Assembly: GCF_018613315.1 (NCBI RefSeq)
Contig: NZ_JAGGQL010000032.1
Coordinates: 124,001-188,000 of the forward strand
Source: Bacillus sp. ISL-37
GTDB lineage: Bacteria > Bacillota > Bacilli > Bacillales > Cytobacillaceae
Direction: 5' to 3'
Length of the DNA stretch: 64,000 nucleotides
The translations under genes were made by a program, and so were the position numbers. The notes beneath the pieces are model-generated. The model did not search any database, had not been told where the DNA came from, and saw only the letters and a list, made by a program, of their open reading frames with translations. This document shows, in pieces, positions 27,812-36,347 of this stretch (positions are counted from its first letter, which is position 1; the number at the start of each line of letters is the position of its first letter).

Positions 27812-28423
27812 TTGTTAGAATATACTGGGGAGAGAGTCATCCCCGACCTTATGAAACCAGCCAATGCTTTGTTGCTTGAACACTTAGCACGTTATCAATT
27901 TAGTTCCTACCACCTCCGTGGAAGGGTACTTGATATCGCTTGTGGTTCTGGCTATGGTTCGCAGATGCTCGCCAAGCTTGGCAAGAAACGGATCAATGAA
28001 TTAATCGCAGTTGATTTCGATCCCGTAACAATTGAATATGCTCATAAACGATATAACCATCCTCTGGTTAAATATCGTTGTGAAGATGCAACAGATCCCC
28101 TGCTTCCCCAAAAATTAGGCATGTTTGATGCCATCATTTCCTTTGAAACATTAGAACATTTAGAAGAAGAACGGCAATTTCTGGCCAATCTTTATAACAT
28201 GTTAAAACCCGGTGGGACATTGGTCCTGTCCACACCTTTCGGAAAAGGAAGAGGAAAACCATGTGGTTCGCCATTCCATGTTCATCAGTTGACCGTTGAC
28301 GAATTTAATGAGTTATTTCCGGAATACAAAGAAGTAAAGATGTACTACCAAAAGGGCGTATTAATCGAGCCATCCTACCCGGGCGTTAAATATCCGCTTG
28401 GAGTCGCGGTTTGTACCAAATAG
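27812..28423 (+). CDS. Class I SAM-dependent methyltransferase
   Basis: A 203-residue Rossmann-fold methyltransferase. Motif I is VLDIACGSGYGSQML, followed by an acidic strand end (AVDFDP), a motif around CEDATDP and SFETLEHLEEE. The start is uncertain: TTG at 27812 has AAGGAGAG at a good distance and gives the family-like MLEYTGERVIPDLM start, while ATG at 27794 is only one base from an AAGGAGG. It is divergent from the SulP gene. Substrate unknown. Confidence 0.82.
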   Translation: MLEYTGERVIPDLMKPANALLLEHLARYQFSSYHLRGRVLDIACGSGYGSQMLAKLGKKRINELIAVDFDPVTIEYAHKRYNHPLVKYRCEDATDPLLPQKLGMFDAIISFETLEHLEEERQFLANLYNMLKPGGTLVLSTPFGKGRGKPCGSPFHVHQLTVDEFNELFPEYKEVKMYYQKGVLIEPSYPGVKYPLGVAVCTK

Positions 28424-28555
28424 AATTTTTAAAAAAACTCTACTGAGTACTTGTATAAATGTAAGAAGTTCCGTTTGAAAATTACAAAATAAAACCGTAA
28501 GTAAGGTATTTAACCATTAAAATGTAAAATTAACCCATTTATATGGGGGATTAAA

Positions 28556-28813
28556 CTGGAAGAAATCCTTATTAAGTGTTTATCATCTGAAGATCTGCGG
28601 ATTATCGTCCCATTAGAGGATCAGATATTTTCACTTCATTTCGCCAAATATAAACAACAATCCTGGTTGGTGAAAATTAGTCATCTGGACGAAAACACTG
28701 AAAACAAAATTATCTCTTGCTTATTCGATAAATTATTTGCAGACGAACATGTACGCCAAATATTTAATCAATTAAATATCATTTCTCAGGAACTGGAACT
28801 TCAATATAAATAG
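28556..28813 (+). CDS. Small hypothetical protein with non-standard start
   Basis: An 85-residue open frame ending 19 bases before the next small gene. No ATG, GTG or TTG opens it. A GGGGG ribosome-like sequence precedes CTG at 28556 by six bases, so CTG may be the start. Alternatively the ATG at 28543 would be in frame if the G5 run at 28545-28549 had four G. The protein is acidic at its N-terminus (EEILIKCLSSEDLRIIV) and rather hydrophobic in the middle. No family recognised. First of five small genes in tandem. Confidence 0.5.
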   Translation: MEEILIKCLSSEDLRIIVPLEDQIFSLHFAKYKQQSWLVKISHLDENTENKIISCLFDKLFADEHVRQIFNQLNIISQELELQYK

Positions 28814-28832
28814 CTATAGGAAGGAGGAGTTT

Positions 28833-28967
28833 ATGGCTATTAAACTGATATGTGAAGAATGTAAAGGAGATGGTAAGGTTCCTTTCATACAGCTTCTTGG
28901 ATTAAAGAAAAGATGCAAGAGCTGCCAAGGAGAGGGTAAGAAAATTCAACGTATTATTAGATATTAA
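28833..28967 (+). CDS. 44-residue zinc-knuckle microprotein (DnaJ-type CxxCxGxG pair)
   Basis: The ATG at 28833 has an excellent AAGGAGGAG ribosome site. The product contains two CxxCxGxG units, CEECKGDG and CKSCQGEG, separated by 12 residues. This equals half of the DnaJ zinc domain, one four-cysteine zinc site. The rest is basic (KKIQRIIRY at the C-terminus). It probably binds zinc. A similar microprotein is encoded at 29195. No function is known to me. Confidence 0.8.
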   Translation: MAIKLICEECKGDGKVPFIQLLGLKKRCKSCQGEGKKIQRIIRY

Positions 28968-29009
28968 CTTTGTTCCGTACAACGTTATCTTCTTAAAGGG
29001 GTTCTGCTT

Positions 29010-29198
29010 TTGGTTAAAGCTGAAGATTTAATACTCTATAACAATTCAACCTACAAGGTTTTATATGTGTACCCAACAGGTTATTGTGAGATCAAGAGAA
29101 CTGACTCTGCCATTGTAGAATTTATTCATAGAAAAGACCTTAAAGCTTGTCCTTTGATTTTTGAGTCACAAGATTCTCCAGGAGGTGATTCCCTTTGA
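29010..29198 (+). CDS. Small hypothetical protein, 62 residues
   Basis: Starts at TTG 29010, eight bases after AAAGGGG. The protein reads as a small beta-rich fold (EDLILYNNSTYKVLYVYPTG). Its stop codon overlaps the start of the next gene (TTGA), indicating translational coupling with the zinc-knuckle microprotein. No family recognised. Confidence 0.6.
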   Translation: MVKAEDLILYNNSTYKVLYVYPTGYCEIKRTDSAIVEFIHRKDLKACPLIFESQDSPGGDSL

Positions 29199-29320
29199 AT
29201 AAAGAATGCCCTCGTTGTTCCGGAAAAGGTTATTTATTAGTTAAATTTCCGAATGAAAAAGAAGCTTGCTTCCAATGCCAAGGGAGCGGCATTATAAATT
29301 CCACTCCTAATAGGAATTGA
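29195..29320 (+). CDS. 41-residue zinc-knuckle microprotein (second DnaJ-type pair)
   Basis: Starts at TTG 29195, eight bases after a perfect AGGAGGTGAT ribosome site, with the start codon overlapping the upstream stop. It carries CPRCSGKG and CFQCQGSG, separated by 13 residues: one DnaJ-type zinc site. It is similar in design but not in detail to the microprotein at 28833. Coupling to the 62-residue gene suggests the two products act together. Confidence 0.75.
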   Translation: MNKECPRCSGKGYLLVKFPNEKEACFQCQGSGIINSTPNRN

Positions 29321-29364
29321 ACATTCCAAGAATTCAGTTTCATAGACTTTTAAGGAGGGGCATC

Positions 29365-29535
29365 ATGAAAGAACAGTTAATTAGAGGAGTCAGTATGCAT
29401 ACCGCTGGAGATTCCTTGTTATACTATATCCACTTTGACCATAAGACTTTAGAAGTTACCGAGAAGGAATTCGATAAAGCTATGACTGATTTGAAAGTGA
29501 GCAAACGCCCTCTTACTATAATAGATCGTCATTAA
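29365..29535 (+). CDS. Small hypothetical protein, 56 residues
   Basis: ATG at 29365 with AAGGAGGGG four bases upstream. The short protein (MKEQLIRGVSMHTAGDSLLY at the start) has a strand-rich first half and a basic C-terminal part ending in TIIDRH. It is the last of the five small genes and precedes the MFS gene by 73 bases. No family recognised. Confidence 0.65.
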   Translation: MKEQLIRGVSMHTAGDSLLYYIHFDHKTLEVTEKEFDKAMTDLKVSKRPLTIIDRH

Positions 29536-29608
29536 TGCTTCGCTTTAGCTAAGGTTTAGACAATCAATAACCACTTTTGCTAAGATTGGCGTTGGAGGTT
29601 ATTTACCA

Positions 29609-30883
29609 ATGAAATTACAAACAACTTCAACACCACTTCAAACACCTTTCTATTATGGATGGATGATTGTCTTTATCGGGGCATTGGGCGTATTTTTCTC
29701 TGGTCCTGGCCAGACATACTCCATTTCGGTATTTATCGACCACTATATCGCTGACTTCGGTTGGTCTAGGTCTCAAGTATCCGGCATTTATTCCGCGGCT
29801 ACACTAGCAGCTGGATTAAGCATGTTCTTTGTAGGCAGATATATAGATCTATATGGTCAAAGAAAAATGTCTGTCATCATTGGAATTGCCCTAGCTCTTG
29901 CTTGTTTTTGGAACAGTCTTGTCTCAAATTTCATTATGTTATTCATTGGCTTTTTCTTTCTAAGGCTATTGGGCCAGGGATCTATGACCTTGATTCCCAA
30001 TACCCTCGTTCCTCAATGGTTTATTGAAAAACGAGGTAAAGCACTTAGTCTAATGGCTATTGGTGGATTTACAAGTTCCGCTGCTTTCCCACCTCTAAAC
30101 ACATGGTTAGTCTCCAATTGGGGCTGGAGTTTCTCATGGAAGCTTTGGGGAATATTACTGTTATTTATTTTTGTACCCCTAGCATTCTTTTTAATTCGCA
30201 ATAAACCAGAAGATATTGGGATGCTTCCAGACGGTGAGGATCATAAAAAGCAAGCGCCTTCTGTTGGAGGACAACCAAAGAAGATATTAGAGATTAATTG
30301 GACTCTGCAGGAAGCAAAGAAAACAAGTGCTTTTTGGCTTTTGCTCGTATGTGTTAGTATCCCAGCACTTGTGAATACAGGACTAACATTTCACTTGATA
30401 TCAATCTTTAAAGAAAATGGACTTTCATCGGGCACCGCTGCAATAGTTTTGAGCCTCATGGCAATTGTAGGATTCCCTATTTCATTAGCTGCCGGTTACA
30501 TTTTAGACCGCGTAAAAGTGAACTATATTTTAGCAGGAATCTTTGCAGGTGAAATTATATTTGTCGTTCTGCTTCTTTTTGTAAAGTCTTACTTCCTCGC
30601 CATCATTTTTGGGGTTATGTGGGGGATAAGTGGTGGATTCGAAAGAATTGCCTTAAATTACGTCTGGCCAAGTTACTTTGGAAGATTAGCACTTGGAAGT
30701 ATAAAAGGAAGCGCAATGACTGTCATGATACTTGGGTCAGCATTAGGACCACTCCCTTTCGGATTCGCCTATGACCTGTTTGGGGGATACGAGGAAATAT
30801 TATTGCTAACCACCATCTTTCCTGTAATGGGAATAGCCTGTTCACTGCTTGCGAAGAAGCCTGTTAAGCAACAGGCGATGTAA
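29609..30883 (+). CDS. Major facilitator superfamily transporter (OFA/MCT-like)
   Basis: A 424-residue protein with twelve predicted helices and a central hydrophilic loop (about residues 205-230). The start YYGWMIVFIGALGVFFSGPG and the motif GRYIDLYGQRKM between helices 2 and 3 resemble the oxalate/formate antiporter and monocarboxylate branch of the MFS. It has a GGAGG ribosome site. It is followed by a hairpin at 30899. The substrate is not known; a monocarboxylate is plausible. Confidence 0.85.
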   Translation: MKLQTTSTPLQTPFYYGWMIVFIGALGVFFSGPGQTYSISVFIDHYIADFGWSRSQVSGIYSAATLAAGLSMFFVGRYIDLYGQRKMSVIIGIALALACFWNSLVSNFIMLFIGFFFLRLLGQGSMTLIPNTLVPQWFIEKRGKALSLMAIGGFTSSAAFPPLNTWLVSNWGWSFSWKLWGILLLFIFVPLAFFLIRNKPEDIGMLPDGEDHKKQAPSVGGQPKKILEINWTLQEAKKTSAFWLLLVCVSIPALVNTGLTFHLISIFKENGLSSGTAAIVLSLMAIVGFPISLAAGYILDRVKVNYILAGIFAGEIIFVVLLLFVKSYFLAIIFGVMWGISGGFERIALNYVWPSYFGRLALGSIKGSAMTVMILGSALGPLPFGFAYDLFGGYEEILLLTTIFPVMGIACSLLAKKPVKQQAM

Positions 30884-30898
30884 AAGCCCATATCAAAC

Positions 30899-30928
30899 AT
30901 AAGCTTGAGGAAGTATCCTCAAGCTTAT
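30899..30928 (+). terminator. Terminator-like hairpin after the MFS gene
   Basis: A 13-bp perfect stem ATAAGCTTGAGGA/TCCTCAAGCTTAT with a 4-base loop; the following sequence is T-rich but not a clean run. Confidence 0.6.
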
Positions 30929-31104
30929 TAGTTATAATTAAATTAAATAAAGTACCCCATTAAAAGTTTCAATTGGTATACACCCATTATTAATAACTGT
31001 TTTAGGCGTATTTATTAAAGTAAACTCTTTAGACAGCTAACATTGATTCCAACATTGCTTGCTCACTTTCTTATTGGACTCTTAAGATTATAGATGACTT
31101 ACCA

Positions 31105-32991
31105 TTAGATAGATTCTCTAGATTTTCTTTCATTTTTCATTATAATTTCAGATATTGTTCTTCTCTCAAACAGGTATTTTCTTACACCATCGACCTTTGG
31201 TTCCAAAATAGGATAAATACCATTTCGTCTTAAATTGATTAAAGTAGGCTTAAAAGCAAGTGAAAATTCTTTTGGTATGCCTTTTAAATCTACATATTTT
31301 TTTCGAAAGGTCTGAATATCTTTAAAATGAAATCTGTATCCATTAAAACAATCATCTTTTTTTAAAAGCCCGTTTTCAACTAACATTTTAATATTCTCTT
31401 CTCTATAATGTAATAATTTGGCGGCTTGTCTCAAAGATAAATACACCTGATTTTTTTTAACCACAAGAGTAGCATATTCTTTAATCTCCTCTTTACTATA
31501 TAAGTAACTCTTAATGCCTTCCATGTTTTTATTTTTACCACGCGGTATAATACTTTCGTTCAAAATATTCATAATGAAATTACCATAACTATACCCTTTT
31601 ACAAATGAATTAATTAATTTAGTTGATTGTTCTGCCGTAATCAGATTATGATTCTCAAATGAAAGCATTTTAGCTTCTAGTTGCTGTATTAGTTGGTTTA
31701 ACCTTATAGGATTAAAAAACCTTTTAACAGCTCCATTTCTTCTTGGTATCTCAATATATTCCAGTAAATTTACGTTTAAAAGGCCATTTAGTGCTTTTTC
31801 ACCAACATTTAAATAATTCCGTGTTTGCTTAATTGTTAACCAATTTTTCATTTTCCAATTTAATGATTCTATACTGTCATAGTTAACAAATGTTAAAACA
31901 AAGGAACCTGAATTTTTAATAAAACCTGTTAAAGTATTAACCTTAACTAATTCTTGAATAGTAGATAATTTTAGACCAAGATAATCTGCAGCTTCTGAAC
32001 CAGTTAAATAACTATGTATTATCTCATCTTTTTCAAAAATTCTATTAAAGTTATGGGATATATAATTTTCACGGTTTATTAGAATGTAGTTTTTATATGC
32101 CCTTAATAGAAAGTCAAATTCTTTATAATTCTTTGTTATTGTACGGTGAAAACTTCCGAATTCCCGGGAAACTCCATTACCATTTTCCACTTTTATATTA
32201 TTAAGAAAAGCATAAAAGTTATTGGGCCAGTTCATAAAAAGCATATATGAGTTTTTAACTAAATCATTAACGTCTTCAGTATCAAGAGATTTGTAGGGTA
32301 ATTTACTACCCCGAATTGTAGTAGTTGAGAGTTTTAATGCAAAAAGATTTATGAGGCGAAAAATATCATTAATTTCAAGATCTGTAAGAGGACTATCTTC
32401 ATGGAGAGGACTGCTATAACTGTTGTTTATTTGTTCTATTTTCAACCTAATAAATGCCGCAAATTTAGAGGAAAGCTCATCGGAACTGGTGGGTATACAT
32501 TTACGTAAATCAAAAGAGCAGCGGCAGGTAAAAAGATCAGACCTGTCCCAATTTATATTTTTATTACAATTTGGACATTTAGCAATAAGCAAGCAATTAT
32601 GTTCTGGGCATACAGTAATAAAAATGAGTTCCCAAAAATTCTCGTAATAACCTTTTTCTTTTAAACAGATAGGACATATTTTACATATATGCGAATGGAT
32701 GAAAACATTTGATAGGCTATTGTTTCCATTGTCTACCCAAAAACAAAGATTCTTCAAATTATTTATACTAAGACTTGTTATTTTACTTAAAACATTCAAT
32801 GTTTCTATTGCTGGAAGGAAAACATTAGTATGTTTACTTTTATTAAAATCCTTTCCCATTAGCTCATATATCCATCTAGGTGTTTCATACATGTTTAAAT
32901 GTGTCAGTCTTAAAATATATCCTCTTAAACTTTCATTTGATTTTGGCGGGGTAGACTTTACTAATTGGGGGGAGACAGTAATTAAATCCAT
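31105..32991 (-). CDS. Lone TniQ/TnsD-family protein with three C-terminal helix-turn-helix modules
   Basis: A 628-residue protein. The N-terminal part opens with SNESLRGYILRLTHLN and has the TniQ zinc-binding pattern: HICKICPICLKEKGYY, then CPEHNCLLIAKCPNCNKNI, then CRCSFDLRKC. TniQ/TnsD proteins recognise attachment sites for Tn7-like transposons. The C-terminal half has three repeated excisionase-like modules: YLTGSEAADYLGL (near residue 330), WLTIKQTRNYLNV (near 390) and YLSLRQAAKLLHY (near 535), each followed by a wing-like segment. No TnsA, TnsB, TnsC or Cas gene is present in the window. The gene is much more AT-rich than its neighbours, suggesting transfer. Role inferred as sequence-specific DNA binding. 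Confidence 0.82.
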   Translation of the reverse strand: MDLITVSPQLVKSTPPKSNESLRGYILRLTHLNMYETPRWIYELMGKDFNKSKHTNVFLPAIETLNVLSKITSLSINNLKNLCFWVDNGNNSLSNVFIHSHICKICPICLKEKGYYENFWELIFITVCPEHNCLLIAKCPNCNKNINWDRSDLFTCRCSFDLRKCIPTSSDELSSKFAAFIRLKIEQINNSYSSPLHEDSPLTDLEINDIFRLINLFALKLSTTTIRGSKLPYKSLDTEDVNDLVKNSYMLFMNWPNNFYAFLNNIKVENGNGVSREFGSFHRTITKNYKEFDFLLRAYKNYILINRENYISHNFNRIFEKDEIIHSYLTGSEAADYLGLKLSTIQELVKVNTLTGFIKNSGSFVLTFVNYDSIESLNWKMKNWLTIKQTRNYLNVGEKALNGLLNVNLLEYIEIPRRNGAVKRFFNPIRLNQLIQQLEAKMLSFENHNLITAEQSTKLINSFVKGYSYGNFIMNILNESIIPRGKNKNMEGIKSYLYSKEEIKEYATLVVKKNQVYLSLRQAAKLLHYREENIKMLVENGLLKKDDCFNGYRFHFKDIQTFRKKYVDLKGIPKEFSLAFKPTLINLRRNGIYPILEPKVDGVRKYLFERRTISEIIMKNERKSRESI

Positions 32992-33056
32992 TATTCCACC
33001 TCATTAAATAATTGTTATATCAATGTTTGCTTTGTCTAAAAGGTTCAAAGTATATT

Positions 33057-33093
33057 AAAACCTCCGAAAGTGGAAAAATTCTTCGGAGGTTTT
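33057..33093. terminator. Bidirectional terminator upstream of tniQ / downstream side of minJ
   Basis: AAAACCTCCGAA and TTCGGAGGTTTT form a 12-base stem including the A/T runs, suited to both strands. Confidence 0.8.
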
Positions 33094-33173
33094 GGGTATG
33101 GGATGAAAACTATTTAAATTGGTTGGTTAGTCCGTTTTTTTCGGGAGTAATAACTAGTTTAATTTTGATTTTT

Positions 33174-33236
33174 ATTCCGCATTTTTTTGCTCGTAATCCG
33201 GTCTTTTTTGAACGAAATCCGCCTTTTTACGTTGTT
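33174..33236. repeat. Short 21-bp-period array (core AATCCG)
   Basis: Three units start at 33174, 33195 and 33216, exactly 21 bp apart, each with an ATTCCG or AATCCG start followed by a T run. The plus-strand frame reads as heptads (IPHFFAR, NPVFFER, NPPFYVV). It abuts the 3' end of minJ. Confidence 0.5.
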
Positions 33237-33241
33237 TTACA

Positions 33242-34456
33242 TTAAACAACTGCACTGTCCCACTTCTTCTCATCCAGAACAAAAAGGATGCCCAGTTCGT
33301 GGTGATCGCCTTCATACAGCGCCCTTTGCACAAAGCGGATCTGCCCGTTTGTATCAAGGACTTCAAGCTTGCAATGCGCCCTGTTTCGTGACAGAGCCTC
33401 GTAGAATGTTTGTTCATCACGGACATTCGTGCCGTTGACCTTTGTGACAAGCTCACCTACACCAAGCGCCATTTTATCGGCCGGGGATTCAGGCAAAATA
33501 CCAAGAATCATCACGCCATGGTTCTTTTTCGAAAAATAGAACGGCATGTTCTCCCCCTGTATCCGCTGCATGAGCGTCAAGGCTTCTCGGCCGATGATGG
33601 CAATCGCTACAGCAGCAATCGACGCAATCGGGTACCAGTAGCCGGCCGCGGCAATCAGCGTGATTAGAATGCCAAGACCAAGCACGCGGCTGCCGAGCTG
33701 ACGGACAGCTTCTTTTGGCAGCATCCCCTGGACTTGCTGATGCAATCCAATCGCAAATGGAACAAGAATTAGTGAATATGTATTCTCTCCAAGTGTGAAC
33801 ACAGGCCACCACTCGAATGGCATTGACAGAATGTTGCCCGGAATGAGCATGAATGCCGGAACGATCCAGAGGCGTTTTACCTCGTGGACACCAACCGTCT
33901 GGCCACGCTTACTCTTGATCAATTTAGGAGAAGTTCCCTTTTTTCCATTTCTTAAAATAAGGAAGCCCTCGCCAATCGTTAAAAATGCTAACAAAATCGC
34001 AATCGATGGATAGATTTTTTCATCAAGACTTGAAAATAAGTCTCCGACTAACGGAAGGTCTATTTCTTTTCCCGAAAGGAAGATCAGCGCGAAAAACGCT
34101 GCGCCGACAGTATAAGCGGGCGTAAGCAGCCTGACTTTTGTTAATAGACTCAATAGCAGCGTAGCCGTGGCAACTAAAACAATTGCTTCGAATGGAATCG
34201 CGATGCCCGCCGCAAGGGTTATGACTGAGATCGCCAGTCCGACCAGCAAACCCAGCGGAAACAGCTGTCTGAGCTCAAAATACGCATCGTTCGCCCTCAC
34301 CGTAAAGTTCTTCCGCTCCCGCTTCACGCGCGAAACACCAAGGACAGCCGCCAAAAATATAGAATAATAGAACACAGGGTGAAGCAGAAGCCTGCCCGTC
34401 CCTTTCAAAAGTTCAATGAACCAATCCTGTGCCACCCCTATGTCACCAGCCTTCAT
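33242..34456 (-). CDS. minJ: PDZ-domain division-topology protein MinJ
   Basis: A 404-residue membrane protein. Residues about 20-290 contain six to eight helices, and residues about 300-385 form a PDZ domain (GILPESPADKMALGVGELVTKVNGTNVRDEQ region). MinJ bridges DivIVA and MinD in B. subtilis and affects motility and division-site choice. Identification rests on architecture, length (397 in B. subtilis) and position next to ctpB and ftsXE. The swarming regulator swrA, which is adjacent in B. subtilis, is not seen here; a lone TniQ gene occupies that side. Confidence 0.85.
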   Translation of the reverse strand: MKAGDIGVAQDWFIELLKGTGRLLLHPVFYYSIFLAAVLGVSRVKRERKNFTVRANDAYFELRQLFPLGLLVGLAISVITLAAGIAIPFEAIVLVATATLLLSLLTKVRLLTPAYTVGAAFFALIFLSGKEIDLPLVGDLFSSLDEKIYPSIAILLAFLTIGEGFLILRNGKKGTSPKLIKSKRGQTVGVHEVKRLWIVPAFMLIPGNILSMPFEWWPVFTLGENTYSLILVPFAIGLHQQVQGMLPKEAVRQLGSRVLGLGILITLIAAAGYWYPIASIAAVAIAIIGREALTLMQRIQGENMPFYFSKKNHGVMILGILPESPADKMALGVGELVTKVNGTNVRDEQTFYEALSRNRAHCKLEVLDTNGQIRFVQRALYEGDHHELGILFVLDEKKWDSAVV

Positions 34457-34632
34457 AGATTACATGATATTAAGCTTATTCTATCAAATCTACAGGGTAA
34501 AACCTATTAATAGTTGTGGAATATTGGTGGGATTTTTTTCTAGAGTAGGAGTAGACATTAAATACTTAGTGAAATTCGAAAAAGAAGCATCAATAGAACT
34601 CTTTATTCTTCTTTTATACTGATCAGGATCCA

Positions 34633-34840
34633 AATCACTACGGAATTACCAAAAATCACTACGTTTGTAAGTAATCACTACGATATCTCGAATAATCACT
34701 ACGATTTTCCAACTAATCACTACGGAATCTCAAATAATCACTACGGTTTTCCAACTAATCACTACGGAATCTCAAATAATCACTACGGTTTTCCAACTAA
34801 TCACTACGGTTTTTGCTGTAATCACTACTTTTTCCAAAGC
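34633..34840. repeat. Ten-unit 21-bp array (core AATCACTACG)
   Basis: Cores start at 34633, 34654, 34673, 34694, 34715, 34736, 34757, 34778, 34799 and 34820: spacing is 21 bp in all but one step (19). The 10-bp core AATCACTACG is nearly invariant, while the other 11 bases vary and alternate between two types (GAATCTCAAAT and GTTTTCCAACT endings). The frame reads as NHYGFPT heptads without start or ribosome site. The same core recurs in inverted orientation at 44474. It lies between ctpB and minJ. Function unknown. 34457-34632 holds nothing recognised. Confidence 0.85.
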
Positions 34841-34844
34841 AATG

Positions 34845-34879
34845 TAAAAAATAACGCCGTACCAATTTTTGGTACGGCG
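34845..34879 (-). terminator. Terminator after ctpB
   Basis: CGCCGTACC/GGTACGGCG, 9-bp stem with a 7-base loop, followed on the minus strand by TTATTTTTT. Confidence 0.85.
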
Positions 34880-34889
34880 GATTAGGTAT

Positions 34890-36347
34890 CTATTTCGCCA
34901 GCAGTCTCAACGCGGTCTGCAGCTGAAGGTCGTTTTCTTCTTGTTTCATTGCTTCTCTTGCCGCATCCTCGAGTGCGGAGGCTGTTTTTGCATCAATCAC
35001 ACCTGTAACGGTCATGTCGTTTTTCCGCTGGAATGCTTTGACGGCAATTTCAGTCATTCCGCTAAAGTAGCCATCCGTACGTCCCGGCTCAAATCCGAGT
35101 CCCGCCAGGATTTCCTGGGCATTTTTCACTTGCTCATTATTCATATCCAGCTTGAGCGGTTTATCGGCCTGGATTGGATGAGTATCATAGAGCGCCGGCT
35201 GATTGACTTCGACGGTTGGCTCAATACCTTTTTTATGGGTCCAGTTGCCGTCAGGCGTCAGCCATTTAAACAGAGTCAGCTTGATATTGCTGCCATCTCC
35301 CATCGGCACAGCCTGCTGGACTGTCCCCTTGCCGAAGGTCTTCTCGCCAATGACCTGATAGCCTCCTGCTTCTTTCAAGGCACCGGCCAAAATTTCAGAA
35401 GCTGATGCACTGCCATCGTCTGTCATCACAGCGATCGGATAATTTTTCGCTTTTTCCAGATTGGAGAAATAACGAGTCTTATCGCCGTTTCGCTCTTCAA
35501 TTTGATAGAGCGGCTTCTCCTTCGAAATCAATTCTCGTAAAATTTCCTCTACACTGGAGAGCAGTCCCCCTGGGTTGCCGCGTACATCTATCAGCAACGC
35601 ATCCATTCCTGCTTTTTCAAAAGCCTTAAGCTCCTTGTTGAACTCTTTGGAGGTATCTTCTGAGAATGAGGTAATCTCCATGTAACCAATCTTTTCGCCG
35701 TTCACCTTTTTCATGTCAGCATGGACGGTGATTTGCGGGATTTCGTCTCGAATCACTTTTACCTTCAGCGGATCCTTCAAGCCCTTGCGCTCGATTTCCA
35801 AAACTACGGGTGTCCCTTTTTTGCCGCGGATTTTCAAAGTTGCTTCATATAAATCCAGCCCCACGATACTTTCGCCATCGACCTTCAAAATCTGATCATT
35901 TGGCTTTAAGCCAGCTTTTTCCGCCGGGGAATTTTTAAAAGGAGAAACAATCACGATTTTTCCATCGACTGTACTGACCTCGGCCCCAATTCCTTCAAAA
36001 GACGACTCCAGCGTCTCATTGAATTGTTTGGCCGTCTCCTTGTCCATATAGACGGAATACGGATCCTCCAGGGTTGAGAGCATTCCCTGGATCGCCCCTT
36101 CAATCAACTCTTCTTGTTCAACCTTTTCTACGTAACTGTTAAAAATCAAACTGTATGCCTGCTCGACTTTTTCGAGACTGCTTGCATCGCCTGCCTGTGC
36201 ACCTCCATGATCCTTCAGGGGCACAATCTGGCGTTCCAGAACACCCGCCTTGCTTTCGTACCATTGCATGCCAGCGTATGTACTCCCTGCACCTGTAAGC
36301 AGCGAGCCCGCCATCAAAAAGGCAATCCACTTGCGTTCCATTGCCAA
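34890..36347 (-). CDS. ctpB: Carboxyl-terminal processing protease CtpB (S41)
   Basis: A 485-residue secreted or membrane-anchored serine protease. An N-terminal signal/anchor (about 8-28) is followed by a PDZ domain (about 95-180). The S41 core has the nucleophile in DDGSASASEIL and the lysine in GEKTFGKGTVQQ. A C-terminal peptidoglycan-binding domain (about 405-470, NAQEILAGLGFEPGRTDGYF) completes it. In B. subtilis CtpB cleaves SpoIVFA in the sigma-K checkpoint. Position between minJ and ftsXE is conserved. Confidence 0.92.
   Translation of the reverse strand: MAMERKWIAFLMAGSLLTGAGSTYAGMQWYESKAGVLERQIVPLKDHGGAQAGDASSLEKVEQAYSLIFNSYVEKVEQEELIEGAIQGMLSTLEDPYSVYMDKETAKQFNETLESSFEGIGAEVSTVDGKIVIVSPFKNSPAEKAGLKPNDQILKVDGESIVGLDLYEATLKIRGKKGTPVVLEIERKGLKDPLKVKVIRDEIPQITVHADMKKVNGEKIGYMEITSFSEDTSKEFNKELKAFEKAGMDALLIDVRGNPGGLLSSVEEILRELISKEKPLYQIEERNGDKTRYFSNLEKAKNYPIAVMTDDGSASASEILAGALKEAGGYQVIGEKTFGKGTVQQAVPMGDGSNIKLTLFKWLTPDGNWTHKKGIEPTVEVNQPALYDTHPIQADKPLKLDMNNEQVKNAQEILAGLGFEPGRTDGYFSGMTEIAVKAFQRKNDMTVTGVIDAKTASALEDAAREAMKQEENDLQLQTALRLLAK

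Noticed and set aside
31105-32991. Part of a Tn7-like or CRISPR-associated transposon
   Set aside because: No tnsA, tnsB, tnsC, cas gene or paired ends were found within the window.
34633-34840. CRISPR array
   Set aside because: Period is 21 bp with an 11-bp variable part, too short for spacers, and no cas genes are near.
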